The notes: a model not told the origin generated them from the letters alone. Numbered from the stretch's first letter, positions 1-6,836 are shown. The stretch is 11,713 nucleotides of DNA from Kocuria sp. (GCA_030453435.1 JAKDKI010000045.1:1-11713); one strand, 5' to 3'. Numbers and translations: made by a program.

Positions 1-1343
1 ACCACAACTGGGGTTACGACGGCGTGGCCTGGTACACCGTGGACGAGTCCTACGGTGGGCCAGAGGCCTACCAACGGTTCGTGGATGCTTGCCATGCCAA
101 GGGGATCGGCGTGATCCAGGACGTTGTCTACAACCACCTGGGACCCAGCGGCAACTACCTGCCGTTGTTCGCCGACTACTTCAAGACCGGTGCCTCCAGC
201 TGGGGTGACCTGATCAACCTGGACGACTGGGGCTCCGACGGTGTGCGCGAGTACATCCTGGACAACGTGACCATGTGGCTGCGTGACTACCATGTGGACG
301 GCTTCCGTCTGGACGCCGTACACGCCCTGGCGGACACGCGCGCCAAGCACATCCTGCAGGAGATCGCCGAACGCGTTGCGGAGGAATCCGAGCGCACGGG
401 CAAGAAACTGTTCACGATTGCGGAGTCCGATCTCAACGACCCGCGCATGATCATTCCGGCCGAGGAGCACGGGCAGGGCATGGATGCCCAGTGGCTGGAC
501 GACGTCCATCACGCCGCGCACGTGGCCTTCACCGGGGAGACCCAGGGCTACTACGGAGACTTCGACTCCCTGCACGCTCTGGAAAAGACCATGCACACGG
601 CGTACTTCCATAACGGGACGTACTCCACGTTCCGGGGGCGTTCCCATGGTCGGGAAATCAACCCTTCCGAGGTGTCCCCGTGGCAGTTCGTCACATTCCT
701 CCAGAACCACGACCAGGTAGGCAACCGCGCCGCCGGTGATCGCATGAACCACACGGTAAGCGTGGACCGTGCGCTGTGCGCAGCCACGTGGCTGATGACC
801 CAGCCCTTCACCCCGCAGCTGTTCATGGGGGAGGAATGGGGCGCGAGCACCCCGTGGCAGTTCTTCACCGCCCACCCCGAACCCGAGCTGGGCAAGGCCG
901 TAGCCGAAGGCCGCAAGGCGGAGTTCGCGTCCATGGCCTGGGATCACGCGTCCGTTCCGGATCCCCAGGACCCTGAAACCTTCGAGCGTTCCAAGCTCAA
1001 GTGGGACGAGGTACACCAGGGCGACCACGAGCGGATCTTCACGGCCTACCGTGACCTGATCGCGCTGCGCCGGGATGCCGCAGAACTGACCAGTCAGGAT
1101 TGGGCCACCGTAGCGACCCAGGCCAGTGACGACGAACAGTGGTTCGTGCTCAAGCGCATGAGCGAACCCGAGTCCGAGCACGGCGTGGTCACGGTGATCA
1201 ACCTGTCCGACCAGGAGCGCCACCTGCCCCTCATGGGAGGCGACGCGCCCCAGGTGCTGTTTGCGAGCGGCGTCGAACCGGGACTGGACACCCCCGGAAA
1301 GGTCACGCTGGCGCCCAACACCGCTGCCGTGCTGCGCGTCTGA
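1..1343 (+). CDS. treZ: Malto-oligosyltrehalose trehalohydrolase, 3' part (5' end outside window)
   Basis: GH13 enzyme that hydrolyses maltooligosyltrehalose, made by TreY, to release free trehalose in the cytoplasm. The open frame is already running at base 3 with HNWGYDGVAWYTVDE, so the GTG at 24 is an internal valine and not the start. About 446 residues are visible; family members have roughly 580-600, so the N-terminal accessory domain and the beginning of the barrel are missing. Visible GH13 landmarks are the region I block DVVYNHLGPSGNYLP, the nucleophile Asp in DGFRLDAVHAL (codon 312-314), the likely acid Glu in AESDLNDPR (423-425) and the stabilising Asp in NHDQVGNR (711-713). The YNHLGPSGNYLP and DAVHAL wording is typical of TreZ rather than of branching enzyme or TreY. 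The C-terminal beta domain ends normally at TGA 1341-1343. treX/treY commonly lie next to it and may be upstream, outside the window. Confidence 0.95.
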   Translation, partial: HNWGYDGVAWYTVDESYGGPEAYQRFVDACHAKGIGVIQDVVYNHLGPSGNYLPLFADYFKTGASSWGDLINLDDWGSDGVREYILDNVTMWLRDYHVDGFRLDAVHALADTRAKHILQEIAERVAEESERTGKKLFTIAESDLNDPRMIIPAEEHGQGMDAQWLDDVHHAAHVAFTGETQGYYGDFDSLHALEKTMHTAYFHNGTYSTFRGRSHGREINPSEVSPWQFVTFLQNHDQVGNRAAGDRMNHTVSVDRALCAATWLMTQPFTPQLFMGEEWGASTPWQFFTAHPEPELGKAVAEGRKAEFASMAWDHASVPDPQDPETFERSKLKWDEVHQGDHERIFTAYRDLIALRRDAAELTSQDWATVATQASDDEQWFVLKRMSEPESEHGVVTVINLSDQERHLPLMGGDAPQVLFASGVEPGLDTPGKVTLAPNTAAVLRV

Positions 1344-1352
1344 GCAGGACTG

Positions 1353-1400
1353 AAGCCGCGGCGACCGGAATCGACGGATTCTTGGTTGTCGCGGCTTTAC
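1353..1400 (+). terminator. Hairpin behind treZ, probable terminator
   Basis: Ten nucleotides after the treZ stop, AAGCC-(GCG)-GCGAC pairs with GTCGC-GGCTT (1388-1397). The interior holds a second small stem, GAATC/GATTC around GACG. The stem is followed by TTTACTCTT, a weak U-rich tail. The position directly after a stop codon and before a separate promoter supports intrinsic termination of treZ. The folding was judged by eye only. Confidence 0.55.
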
Positions 1401-1465
1401 TCTTGTGGTCGCAGCACGAGAACCTGCTCCTGACGCGGTTCGAGTAACCAGCCTCGCACAGATGG

Positions 1466-1471
1466 CAGACT
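1466..1471 (+). promoter_or_regulatory. -10 box for a leaderless aldo/keto reductase transcript
   Basis: CAGACT lies 7 nt before the ATG at 1479. It matches the actinobacterial -10 pattern (A at position 2, T at position 6), so the transcript would begin at or within a base or two of the ATG. No Shine-Dalgarno sequence is visible in front of this ATG and no good -35 is seen. The same layout recurs before mshA, the phosphatase-like gene and tsaB. Confidence 0.45.
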
Positions 1472-1478
1472 AGTTCCC

Positions 1479-2570
1479 ATGCTGACTTTCGGTGATGACA
1501 CTGTCTGGACCGCGGCCCAGGACCGCTACGAAACCATGCCCTATCGGCGGGTGGGGAACTCGGGTTTGAAGCTGCCCGCGCTGTCCCTGGGGCTGTGGCA
1601 CAACTTTGGTGATGACACCCCAGTGGCAAACATGCGCGCCACCCTGCGCAAGGCCTTCGACCTGGGTATCACCCACTTCGATCTGGCCAACAACTACGGC
1701 CCGCCAGCCGGCTCCGCCGAATTGAACTTCGGCCGGATCCTCCGCGAGGACTTCGCCCGGTACCGCCAGGAACTCATTATCTCCACCAAGGCAGGCTGGC
1801 AGATGTGGCCGGGCCCGTACGGGGGAGTGGGCGGGTCGCGGAAGTACCTGCTGGACTCCATCGACCAATCCCTGGAACGCATGGGCCTGGATCGCGTGGA
1901 CATCTTCTACCACCACCGCCCGGATGCAGACACTCCGCTCGAGGAGACTATGGGCGCGCTGGACCACATCGTGCGCTCGGGTCGAGCCAGCTACGTGGGC
2001 ATCTCCTCCTACAGCGCTGACCTCACGCTGGCTGCGCAGAAGATCATGAAGGAGCTGGGTACCCCGCTGCTTATCCACCAGCCCTCGTACTCCATGCTCA
2101 ACCGCTGGATCGAACAGCCCAACGAGCGCGCTGACGGAAAGAACCTACTCGCAGCATTGACCGACGCCGGAATGGGTTCCATCAGTTTCTCTCCGTTGGC
2201 CCAGGGCATGCTCACCAATAAATATCTGGGTGGCGTCCCGGAGGAGTCTCGCGCGGCTGCGGGCAAGTCTCTCAACCCAGAATGGTTGACCGACAACACG
2301 CTGGAGCAGATCAAGGAGCTGAACTCCATGGCCGAAGACCGCGGTCAGACGCTGGCCCAGATGGCCATTGCGTGGGTTCTGCGCCCGCAGGCGGAAGGGC
2401 AGGTCACCACCGCACTCGTGGGGGCGTCGTCGCCCGAGCAGATCGCTGATTCCGCGGCGGCCGTACAGAACCTGGATTTCTCGGACGCCGAACTCGAGCG
2501 CATCGACTCCCTCGTCACGGACGCGGACATCAACATCTGGGGTGCCGCGACCGACTCCAAGCACGCATGA
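1479..2570 (+). CDS. Aldo/keto reductase, YghZ/Gpr (L-glyceraldehyde 3-phosphate reductase) type
   Basis: NADPH-dependent cytosolic aldo/keto reductase of 363 residues. It closely resembles E. coli YghZ/Gpr, which reduces L-glyceraldehyde 3-phosphate and detoxifies methylglyoxal. Shared blocks include LPALSLGLWHNFGDD (33-47), LRKAFDLGITHFDLANNYGP (56-75), ELIISTKAGWQMWPGPYG (98-115), SRKYLLDSIDQSLERMGLDRV (starting at 120) and LLIHQPSYSMLNRW. The catalytic tetrad is visible as D68, Y73, K104 and H146 (FYHHR). The start at 1479 gives an N-terminus of the length seen in YghZ, before the MPYRRVGNSGLKLP block, so the internal Met at residue 20 is less likely. It overlaps the following exporter gene by ATGA and so is probably co-transcribed and translationally coupled with it. 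The substrate in this organism is not shown by the sequence; a general aldehyde reductase is the alternative. Confidence 0.93.
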   Translation: MLTFGDDTVWTAAQDRYETMPYRRVGNSGLKLPALSLGLWHNFGDDTPVANMRATLRKAFDLGITHFDLANNYGPPAGSAELNFGRILREDFARYRQELIISTKAGWQMWPGPYGGVGGSRKYLLDSIDQSLERMGLDRVDIFYHHRPDADTPLEETMGALDHIVRSGRASYVGISSYSADLTLAAQKIMKELGTPLLIHQPSYSMLNRWIEQPNERADGKNLLAALTDAGMGSISFSPLAQGMLTNKYLGGVPEESRAAAGKSLNPEWLTDNTLEQIKELNSMAEDRGQTLAQMAIAWVLRPQAEGQVTTALVGASSPEQIADSAAAVQNLDFSDAELERIDSLVTDADINIWGAATDSKHA

Positions 2571-3334
2571 GCACCACACAGTACTTAGCACTGCTCGGCC
2601 TGTGGATCGCGGGCATCGTCTCGCCCGGCCCAGACATCCTGGTCATCCTCCGCAACGCGTTCCTGTCCTCGCGCGGCAAGGCCATGCTCACGGCCCTGGG
2701 TGTGATGATCGGCAACATCATTTGGATCACGCTCTCGCTCACCGGTGTCACGGTGGTGATCAACCAGAACGAGGTTCTCAAGCTCACCATCCAGATCGCC
2801 GGCGCGCTGTTCCTCGCATGGATGGGCTACGGCTCGATTCGTTCGGCGCTCGCGGCCAAGGCGAGTTCACGACGTCGTTCGGAGACTGTCCGCGCGACCA
2901 CTACGGGCGGTGCCGTACCCGGCTCGGGGGAGGCGGCGCCGTCGCCGGCCACCGTGGACGCAGCCGAGCAGATCCCCGAGCCAGCGCCCAGTGCGCATGG
3001 CGGAGGGATCCTGGGTACCAAGAATCTGACCGGATTCCGGGCGGTGGTGCAGGGCATCATCACCAATCTGTCGAACGCCAAGGCCATCGTGTTCTTCATT
3101 GCGCTGTTCGCCTCGGTGGTGCCGGCCAATGCCCTGTGGTGGGAATCGATGCTCGTGGCCGTGCTCTTGTTCGTGGTGGGGCTGGCCTGGTTCTGCGCGG
3201 TGGCATGGTTCGGCTCCGTGCCGGCACTGGCCGCGAGGTTCCAAGCGCATTCCGTGGCTGTAGAACTCATTGCGGGCGTGGTGTTCCTGGCGGTGTCCGT
3301 ACTGCTGCTTGTAGAGGCCGCACTGACCTGGTGA
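2567..3334 (+). CDS. LysE/RhtB-family amino-acid exporter with an enlarged cytoplasmic loop
   Basis: Inner-membrane transporter of the LysE/RhtB superfamily, whose members export amino acids and related metabolites; the substrate cannot be read from sequence. There are 255 residues. The family signature SPGPDILVILRNAF is at 19-32 and the NLSNAKAIVFFIALF block, equivalent to the usual NPKA motif, at 167-181. Hydrophobic spans fall at about 4-24, 40-64, 72-92, 172-190, 194-215 and 232-250, giving six membrane segments. Between the third and fourth lies an unusually long, hydrophilic Ala/Pro/Arg/Ser-rich stretch (about 97-150); typical RhtB proteins are about 205-215 residues long, and this loop accounts for the difference. 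The start ATG overlaps the stop of the reductase gene (ATGA), there is no separate ribosome-binding site, and translation is likely coupled. Confidence 0.9.
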   Translation: MSTTQYLALLGLWIAGIVSPGPDILVILRNAFLSSRGKAMLTALGVMIGNIIWITLSLTGVTVVINQNEVLKLTIQIAGALFLAWMGYGSIRSALAAKASSRRRSETVRATTTGGAVPGSGEAAPSPATVDAAEQIPEPAPSAHGGGILGTKNLTGFRAVVQGIITNLSNAKAIVFFIALFASVVPANALWWESMLVAVLLFVVGLAWFCAVAWFGSVPALAARFQAHSVAVELIAGVVFLAVSVLLLVEAALTW

Positions 3335-3354
3335 CCCCCGGTCGATGACTGCTC

Positions 3355-3381
3355 GCAACGGTGTGTTAACCGACCCGTTGC
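3355..3381 (+). promoter_or_regulatory. Dyad overlapping the -35 zone of the ino1 promoter, candidate operator
   Basis: GCAACGG (3355-3361) and CCGTTGC (3375-3381) form a perfect 7-bp inverted repeat with a 13-nt spacer. The palindrome GTTAAC (3365-3370) lies in the middle, itself framed as GGT-2nt-GTTAAC-2nt-ACC. The dyad ends 5 nt before the -10 box TAGACT and covers the -35 position, as expected for a repressor site. Inositol synthase genes are regulated in other actinobacteria, for example by the LacI-type regulator IpsA in Corynebacterium, but I cannot assign a regulator here. It could instead act as a weak terminator for the lysE unit, though there is no T-tract. Confidence 0.45.
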
Positions 3382-3386
3382 TTGAC

Positions 3387-3392
3387 TAGACT
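3387..3392 (+). promoter_or_regulatory. -10 box of the ino1 promoter
   Basis: TAGACT, preceded and overlapped by TTGACT (3382-3387). Transcription would be expected to begin near 3399, which leaves an untranslated leader of about 100 nt before ino1. The identical hexamer occurs before tsaB and the phosphatase-like gene, but there it sits directly in front of the start codon. Confidence 0.5.
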
Positions 3393-3398
3393 GTGGAT

Positions 3399-3497
3399 TT
3401 GGTTCTGTGCGGCGCGGCACTTCTGGTGGTCAATCACCCGTGTGTCGGCGTGTGTCTGCACAATGACCACTGACTACTTGATTCCCCGAGGAGAACC
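3399..3497 (+). promoter_or_regulatory. Structured leader of ino1 with possible small upstream ORF
   Basis: The leader contains a 7-bp inverted repeat GTGGTCA (3426-3432) / TGACCAC (3464-3470), extendable by two G-U pairs. Inside its loop is a tandem 10-mer repeat with one mismatch (GTGTGTCGGC then GTGTGTCTGC, 3440-3459). A frame runs from TTG 3399 (or GTG 3393) to TGA 3471-3473 and would encode about 24-26 residues with three cysteines, ending with CVGVCLHNDH. It stops 24 nt before ino1. The ribosome-binding site of ino1, GAGGAG at 3488-3493, lies just downstream of the hairpin. I do not recognise a known riboswitch. A role in control of ino1 is inferred from position and structure only. Confidence 0.3.
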
Positions 3498-4583
3498 GTG
3501 TCCGAACACCCCATTCGCGTGGCCATTGCAGGTGTGGGCAACTGTGCCACATCGCTGATCCAGGGCGTGCACTTCTACCGCGACGCCGACCCTTCCGAGG
3601 CCGTCCCCGGCCTGATGCACGTGCAGTTCGGCCCCTACCACGTGCGTGATGTCGAATTCGTGGCGGCCTTCGACGTGGACGCGGCCAAGGTGGGCCTGGA
3701 TCTTTCCGATGCGATCCTGGCCTCCGAGAACAACACTATGAAGATCGCGGACGTTCCCAACCTGGGCGTCTCCGTGCAGCGCGGACCCACCCTGGACGGC
3801 CTGGGGGAGTACTACCGCGAGATGATCACCGAGTCGGACGCCGAACCCGTGGACGTGGCTCAGGCGCTGCGCGACGCCAAGGTGGACGTGCTCGTCTCCT
3901 ACTTGCCCGTGGGCTCCGAGGACGCTGATCGGTACTACGCGCAGGCTGCCATCGACGCGGGCGTAGCCTTCGTCAACGCGCTGCCCGTGTTCATCGCCGG
4001 CACCGAGGAGTGGGCCCAGAAGTTCCGCGACGCCGGTGTTCCCATCGTCGGTGACGACATCAAGTCCCAGGTGGGCGCCACCATCACCCACCGCGTGCTG
4101 GCCAAGCTGCTCGAGGATCGCGGGTACGTGCTGGACCGTACTTACCAGCTCAATGTGGGCGGCAACATGGACTTCAAGAACATGCTCGAGCGTTCCCGCT
4201 TGGAGTCCAAGAAAATCTCCAAGACCCAGGCCGTGACCTCCAACGTGCCGCACGAGATGCGCGCCAAGGATGTTCATATCGGCCCCTCCGACTACGTGGG
4301 GTGGTTGGACGATCGCAAGTTCGCGTTCGTGCGCCTCGAGGGCCACGGCTTCGGTAACGCGCCCATCTCTCTGGAGTACAAGCTCGAGGTCTGGGACTCC
4401 CCGAACTCTGCCGGCGTGATCATTGACGCCATCCGCGCCGCCAAGATCGGCCTGGACCGGGGCATCGGCGGCCCGCTGACTTCGGCGTCCTCGTACTTCA
4501 TGAAGTCCCCGCCCGAGCAGTTCGACGATGACACCGCTCGTGAGAACGTCGAGAAGTTCATCCGCGGCGAGATCGAGCGCTAA
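3498..4583 (+). CDS. ino1: Inositol-3-phosphate synthase, actinobacterial type
   Basis: NAD-dependent cytosolic enzyme that converts glucose 6-phosphate to 1D-myo-inositol 3-phosphate, the precursor of mycothiol and of phosphatidylinositol lipids. It has 361 residues, the short form usual in actinobacteria. The Rossmann nucleotide-binding start is [18 protein letters not shown] (from 6), and the family block [19 protein letters not shown] (181-199) and [20 protein letters not shown] (217-236) are intact. The GTG start at 3498 is supported by GAGGAG 4 nt upstream and by the N-terminus starting just before the Rossmann strand. Unlike its neighbours it has a clear Shine-Dalgarno site and a long leader with a promoter dyad, so it is probably regulated separately. 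It faces the mshA unit across a strong hairpin. MshA uses its product directly, so the two convergent units serve one pathway. Confidence 0.96.
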   Translation: MSEHPIRVAIAGVGNCATSLIQGVHFYRDADPSEAVPGLMHVQFGPYHVRDVEFVAAFDVDAAKVGLDLSDAILASENNTMKIADVPNLGVSVQRGPTLDGLGEYYREMITESDAEPVDVAQALRDAKVDVLVSYLPVGSEDADRYYAQAAIDAGVAFVNALPVFIAGTEEWAQKFRDAGVPIVGDDIKSQVGATITHRVLAKLLEDRGYVLDRTYQLNVGGNMDFKNMLERSRLESKKISKTQAVTSNVPHEMRAKDVHIGPSDYVGWLDDRKFAFVRLEGHGFGNAPISLEYKLEVWDSPNSAGVIIDAIRAAKIGLDRGIGGPLTSASSYFMKSPPEQFDDDTARENVEKFIRGEIER

Positions 4584-4604
4584 ACACGCTCTACAACGAA
4601 CGAC

Positions 4605-4640
4605 GGCGCCCGGTACCGATGTACTTCGGTACCGGGCGCC
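4605..4640. terminator. Perfect 15-bp hairpin between convergent genes, bidirectional terminator
   Basis: GGCGCCCGGTACCGA (4605-4619) pairs without mismatch with TCGGTACCGGGCGCC (4626-4640) around the 6-nt loop TGTACT. It begins 21 nt after the ino1 stop and lies about 95 nt beyond the stop of the minus-strand phosphatase-like gene, so it can serve both directions. There is no T-tract on either side. Such tract-less hairpins are common between convergent actinobacterial genes, but termination is inferred. The remaining sequence between the hairpin and 4735 shows nothing I can assign. Confidence 0.75.
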
Positions 4641-4735
4641 ATTGATTCAGTTGGTGCCTGAGGTCTGAGTCATCCCCGAGCCATTTTCGCCCGCGCAAAG
4701 TGGCGTAGGGATGTCCAGAATTTCAGGTGGGAGAG

Positions 4736-5533
4736 CTACCGCCGGTCCTGCCCCGCCAGACCCGCGCGGGAAATGATGTAGTCAACCAATGGGTTGTAGA
4801 GGTGCGGTGCCACGTTGTCATCCAGGGGAACGGTGACCTCCACGTCCCCCTGGGCCTCGGCCACGAAAATGCCGGGGTCATTGCAGTCCCCCATCGCGAT
4901 GGTGCGCAGTTTGGCTTGGGACCCCGCGTAACCGGCCATGCCGTGATCGGAAATCACCAGATCCGGCTGCTCTCGGCCCTCAGCCGCCAATTGCTCCAGC
5001 ACCAACTTCATGGGCTCCGGGAAATGCGTGTGCCGCAGGCCGCCGTATTGTTCGACCATCACGACGTCTTCGATCTGGCGCACATCGCCGTCCTCGAACG
5101 GAATGGCCCCGTCAACGCGAAGCACACGAGCCCCCGATTTCCGGGCTACACGGGCGAGCCTGGCATAGACCGGCGCGAGTCCGGCGGGGTGACCGGTGGC
5201 GAACAGAAGGCGCTTGCGTCCCTTGACGGCCTCGCTGAAAACATCCGCGTACTTGTCCAGGGCGGCAATGCACAACGCAGCGGAAATGGAGTCCTGGCCC
5301 TCTGTGTACTTGGGGTCCTCGTTGATGCCCACGCGGTCACGCATGAGCTTGAACACGGACTTGTAGGTCCAGTCCTTGGTCTGTTCGACGCCCATGTGTT
5401 GGTGCTGGTCGCCGTCCAGGAATCCCTGGATATTGCGCAGGTTTGCTTCGCGGGGGGTCGCTACGGCTCCGGTGATCCGGGATCGATCCAGATACCTGGC
5501 CAACGATTCACGGCTGAGATACGCGGTGGTCAC
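4736..5533 (-). CDS. Conserved actinobacterial phosphatase-like protein next to mshA (candidate MshA2)
   Basis: Cytosolic-looking protein of 265 residues with no signal peptide or membrane segment. I recall close relatives in actinobacterial genomes annotated simply as phosphatase, but I cannot name the fold and have not proved the activity. Blocks that look conserved and functional are GAVATPREANLRNIQGF (22-38), LLFATGHPAGLAPVY (109-123), GGLRHTHFPEP (164-174), DLVISDHGMAGYAGS (191-205), IAMGDCNDPGIFVAEAQG (212-229) and VPLDDNVAPHLYNPL (235-249). The many His and Asp residues in them (H115, H168, H170, D196, H197, D216, D219, D238, D239, H244) suit a metal-dependent hydrolase. GTG 5533 is chosen because it follows the mshA stop by 10 nt and carries a TAGACT box 7 nt upstream. 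It is probably co-transcribed with mshA. Dephosphorylation of the MshA product GlcNAc-Ins-P is the role I would test first; this is inference from context. Confidence 0.82.
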   Translation of the reverse strand: MTTAYLSRESLARYLDRSRITGAVATPREANLRNIQGFLDGDQHQHMGVEQTKDWTYKSVFKLMRDRVGINEDPKYTEGQDSISAALCIAALDKYADVFSEAVKGRKRLLFATGHPAGLAPVYARLARVARKSGARVLRVDGAIPFEDGDVRQIEDVVMVEQYGGLRHTHFPEPMKLVLEQLAAEGREQPDLVISDHGMAGYAGSQAKLRTIAMGDCNDPGIFVAEAQGDVEVTVPLDDNVAPHLYNPLVDYIISRAGLAGQDRR

Positions 5534-5540
5534 ACTCTCG

Positions 5541-5546
5541 AGTCTA
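5541..5546 (-). promoter_or_regulatory. -10 box for the phosphatase-like gene, overlapping the mshA stop codon
   Basis: On the minus strand TAGACT lies 7 nt before the GTG start at 5533. Its first three bases are the TAG stop codon of mshA (5546-5544). No good ribosome-binding site precedes the GTG, so a leaderless internal transcript is plausible in addition to read-through from mshA. No clear -35 is seen. Confidence 0.4.
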
Positions 5547-6836
5547 GGCGTTTAGGCGCTCGCCCGCGCAGCGTGTGTAAGCCACCTCATGTTGGGCGGC
5601 CACGTGGTCCCACGTGAGCTTGCGTGCCCGCTCCGCCGCGGCTTGGGACATGGCCCGCCATTGTTCGGGATTCGACGCCGCTCGGTACAGTTCCTGGGCC
5701 CAGACCTCGGGAGTCCGCCCGGGCACCAGCCATCCGGTGTGATTGTCCTCTACGGCGTAGCGCAACCCATCCACATCGGTCGCGAGCACCGGGGTTCCGC
5801 AGGCCTGCGCTTCCAAAGCGACTAGCCCGAAGGTTTCCGATGAGGAAGGCATAGCCACGGCATCCACGGAGCGCATCAGGTCCGCCAGGTCATGAGACGG
5901 CATGGACCCTTGGAACTCCACGGCATCAGCCACGTCGTACTGATCCACCAGCCTGTGCAGTTCCGCCAGGAATTCGGGAGAACCCACTCCGGCCAGGATC
6001 AGTCGGATGGCGCAGTCCGGATGCTCTTGGCGCAGCAGCCCCATTGCGCTGACCAGAATCTGCGGGCCTTTGAGGGGCTGCATCCTGCCGACGCAGAGCA
6101 CCGTGAACGGAGGTGTCTCCGCATCTTCTGAGGATGCGGGGTCGGGAGTGGAAGCTCCTGGAGACACCATTGAACCGCCGGGGGGTCGGTTCTTTACCGC
6201 CGGATAGAAGATCTCCGGATCCACCCCGGGAGGGATCACTCGGATCCGGTCCTGGGCCGCACCGTAGAGTTCCACCATGTGATCAGCCTCGGCCGGGGTA
6301 TTCACCACCAGAGTGCACGAGCTGGCTACGAGGTCCCGCTCAGCGTGCTCGCGGGACGCGGGTTCCGGGTTCTCGCCCGGACCAGCGCGGAGGTTTTTCG
6401 CTGCGGCAGAGGTGTGCAGCGTGAGCATCAGGGGGATCTTGAGCGCCTCACAAACTTCACGGGCCGCCACCCCGGACAGCCAGTAGTGGGCGTGTACCAG
6501 CAGGGGGGCGGCGTCGTCGTCATAAAAGGCGGCGAGCGCGCGGCCGAACTCGACCGCGAAGTCGGGAAGTTGTTCCTTGGGTGCGCTGGCCCCTGCCGGA
6601 ACCGCGACGGACAGCAAGCGGAGACCCGGTGACAAGGAGGAAACGGTGACTCCTGCCGGCGACGAAAGGTCCCGGTCGAGGGTGGCCATGTCCACGGCCC
6701 AGCCACGCTGGGACAGTGATCGGGCCAGGTGCAGGACATACACATTCATGCCGCCGGCGTCGCCGGAGCCGGGCTGGTCCATTGGCGAGGTGTGCATGCT
6801 CACGAGCAGCACGCGCGGCGGGGTCTGTTGGGGCAC
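5544..6836 (-). CDS. mshA: D-inositol-3-phosphate glycosyltransferase MshA
   Basis: GT4 retaining glycosyltransferase that transfers GlcNAc from UDP-GlcNAc to 1D-myo-inositol 3-phosphate, the committed step of mycothiol synthesis. It has 430 residues. The family start VLLVSMHTSPMDQPGSGDAGGMNVYV (from 9) contains the glycine-rich substrate loop. Residues matching those I recall as inositol-phosphate ligands in Corynebacterium MshA are present: K87 (PKEQLP), Y118 (HAHYWLSG), T142 (LTLHTSAAAKN) and R162 (EPASRE). The C-terminal nucleotide-sugar domain has GRMQPLKGPQIL (250-261) and the EX7E motif E334/E342 in SSSETFGLVALEAQACGTP. An extra Pro/Ser/Ala/Glu-rich stretch at about 216-243 lies between the two Rossmann domains. 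The GTG start at 6836 is supported by a -10 box 6 nt upstream and by family alignment. It is divergent from alr-tsaE and followed by the phosphatase-like gene after 10 nt. Confidence 0.95.
   Translation of the reverse strand: MPQQTPPRVLLVSMHTSPMDQPGSGDAGGMNVYVLHLARSLSQRGWAVDMATLDRDLSSPAGVTVSSLSPGLRLLSVAVPAGASAPKEQLPDFAVEFGRALAAFYDDDAAPLLVHAHYWLSGVAAREVCEALKIPLMLTLHTSAAAKNLRAGPGENPEPASREHAERDLVASSCTLVVNTPAEADHMVELYGAAQDRIRVIPPGVDPEIFYPAVKNRPPGGSMVSPGASTPDPASSEDAETPPFTVLCVGRMQPLKGPQILVSAMGLLRQEHPDCAIRLILAGVGSPEFLAELHRLVDQYDVADAVEFQGSMPSHDLADLMRSVDAVAMPSSSETFGLVALEAQACGTPVLATDVDGLRYAVEDNHTGWLVPGRTPEVWAQELYRAASNPEQWRAMSQAAAERARKLTWDHVAAQHEVAYTRCAGERLNA

Noticed and set aside
2368..3348. 326-codon plus-strand frame overlapping the end of the reductase and all of lysE
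   Set aside because: Arg/Gly/Pro-rich shadow in another frame, without membrane segments or motifs, while the LysE frame shows signature motifs.
3474..4346. 290-codon minus-strand frame opposite ino1
   Set aside because: His/Val/Gly-rich shadow of ino1 codon bias, no start signal and no domain.
4727..5617. 296-codon open frame on the plus strand opposite the phosphatase-like gene
   Set aside because: It is the mirror of a GC-rich coding frame, crosses the end of mshA, has a His/Val/Gly-rich composition without any recognisable domain, and the opposite strand carries a well-motivated gene.
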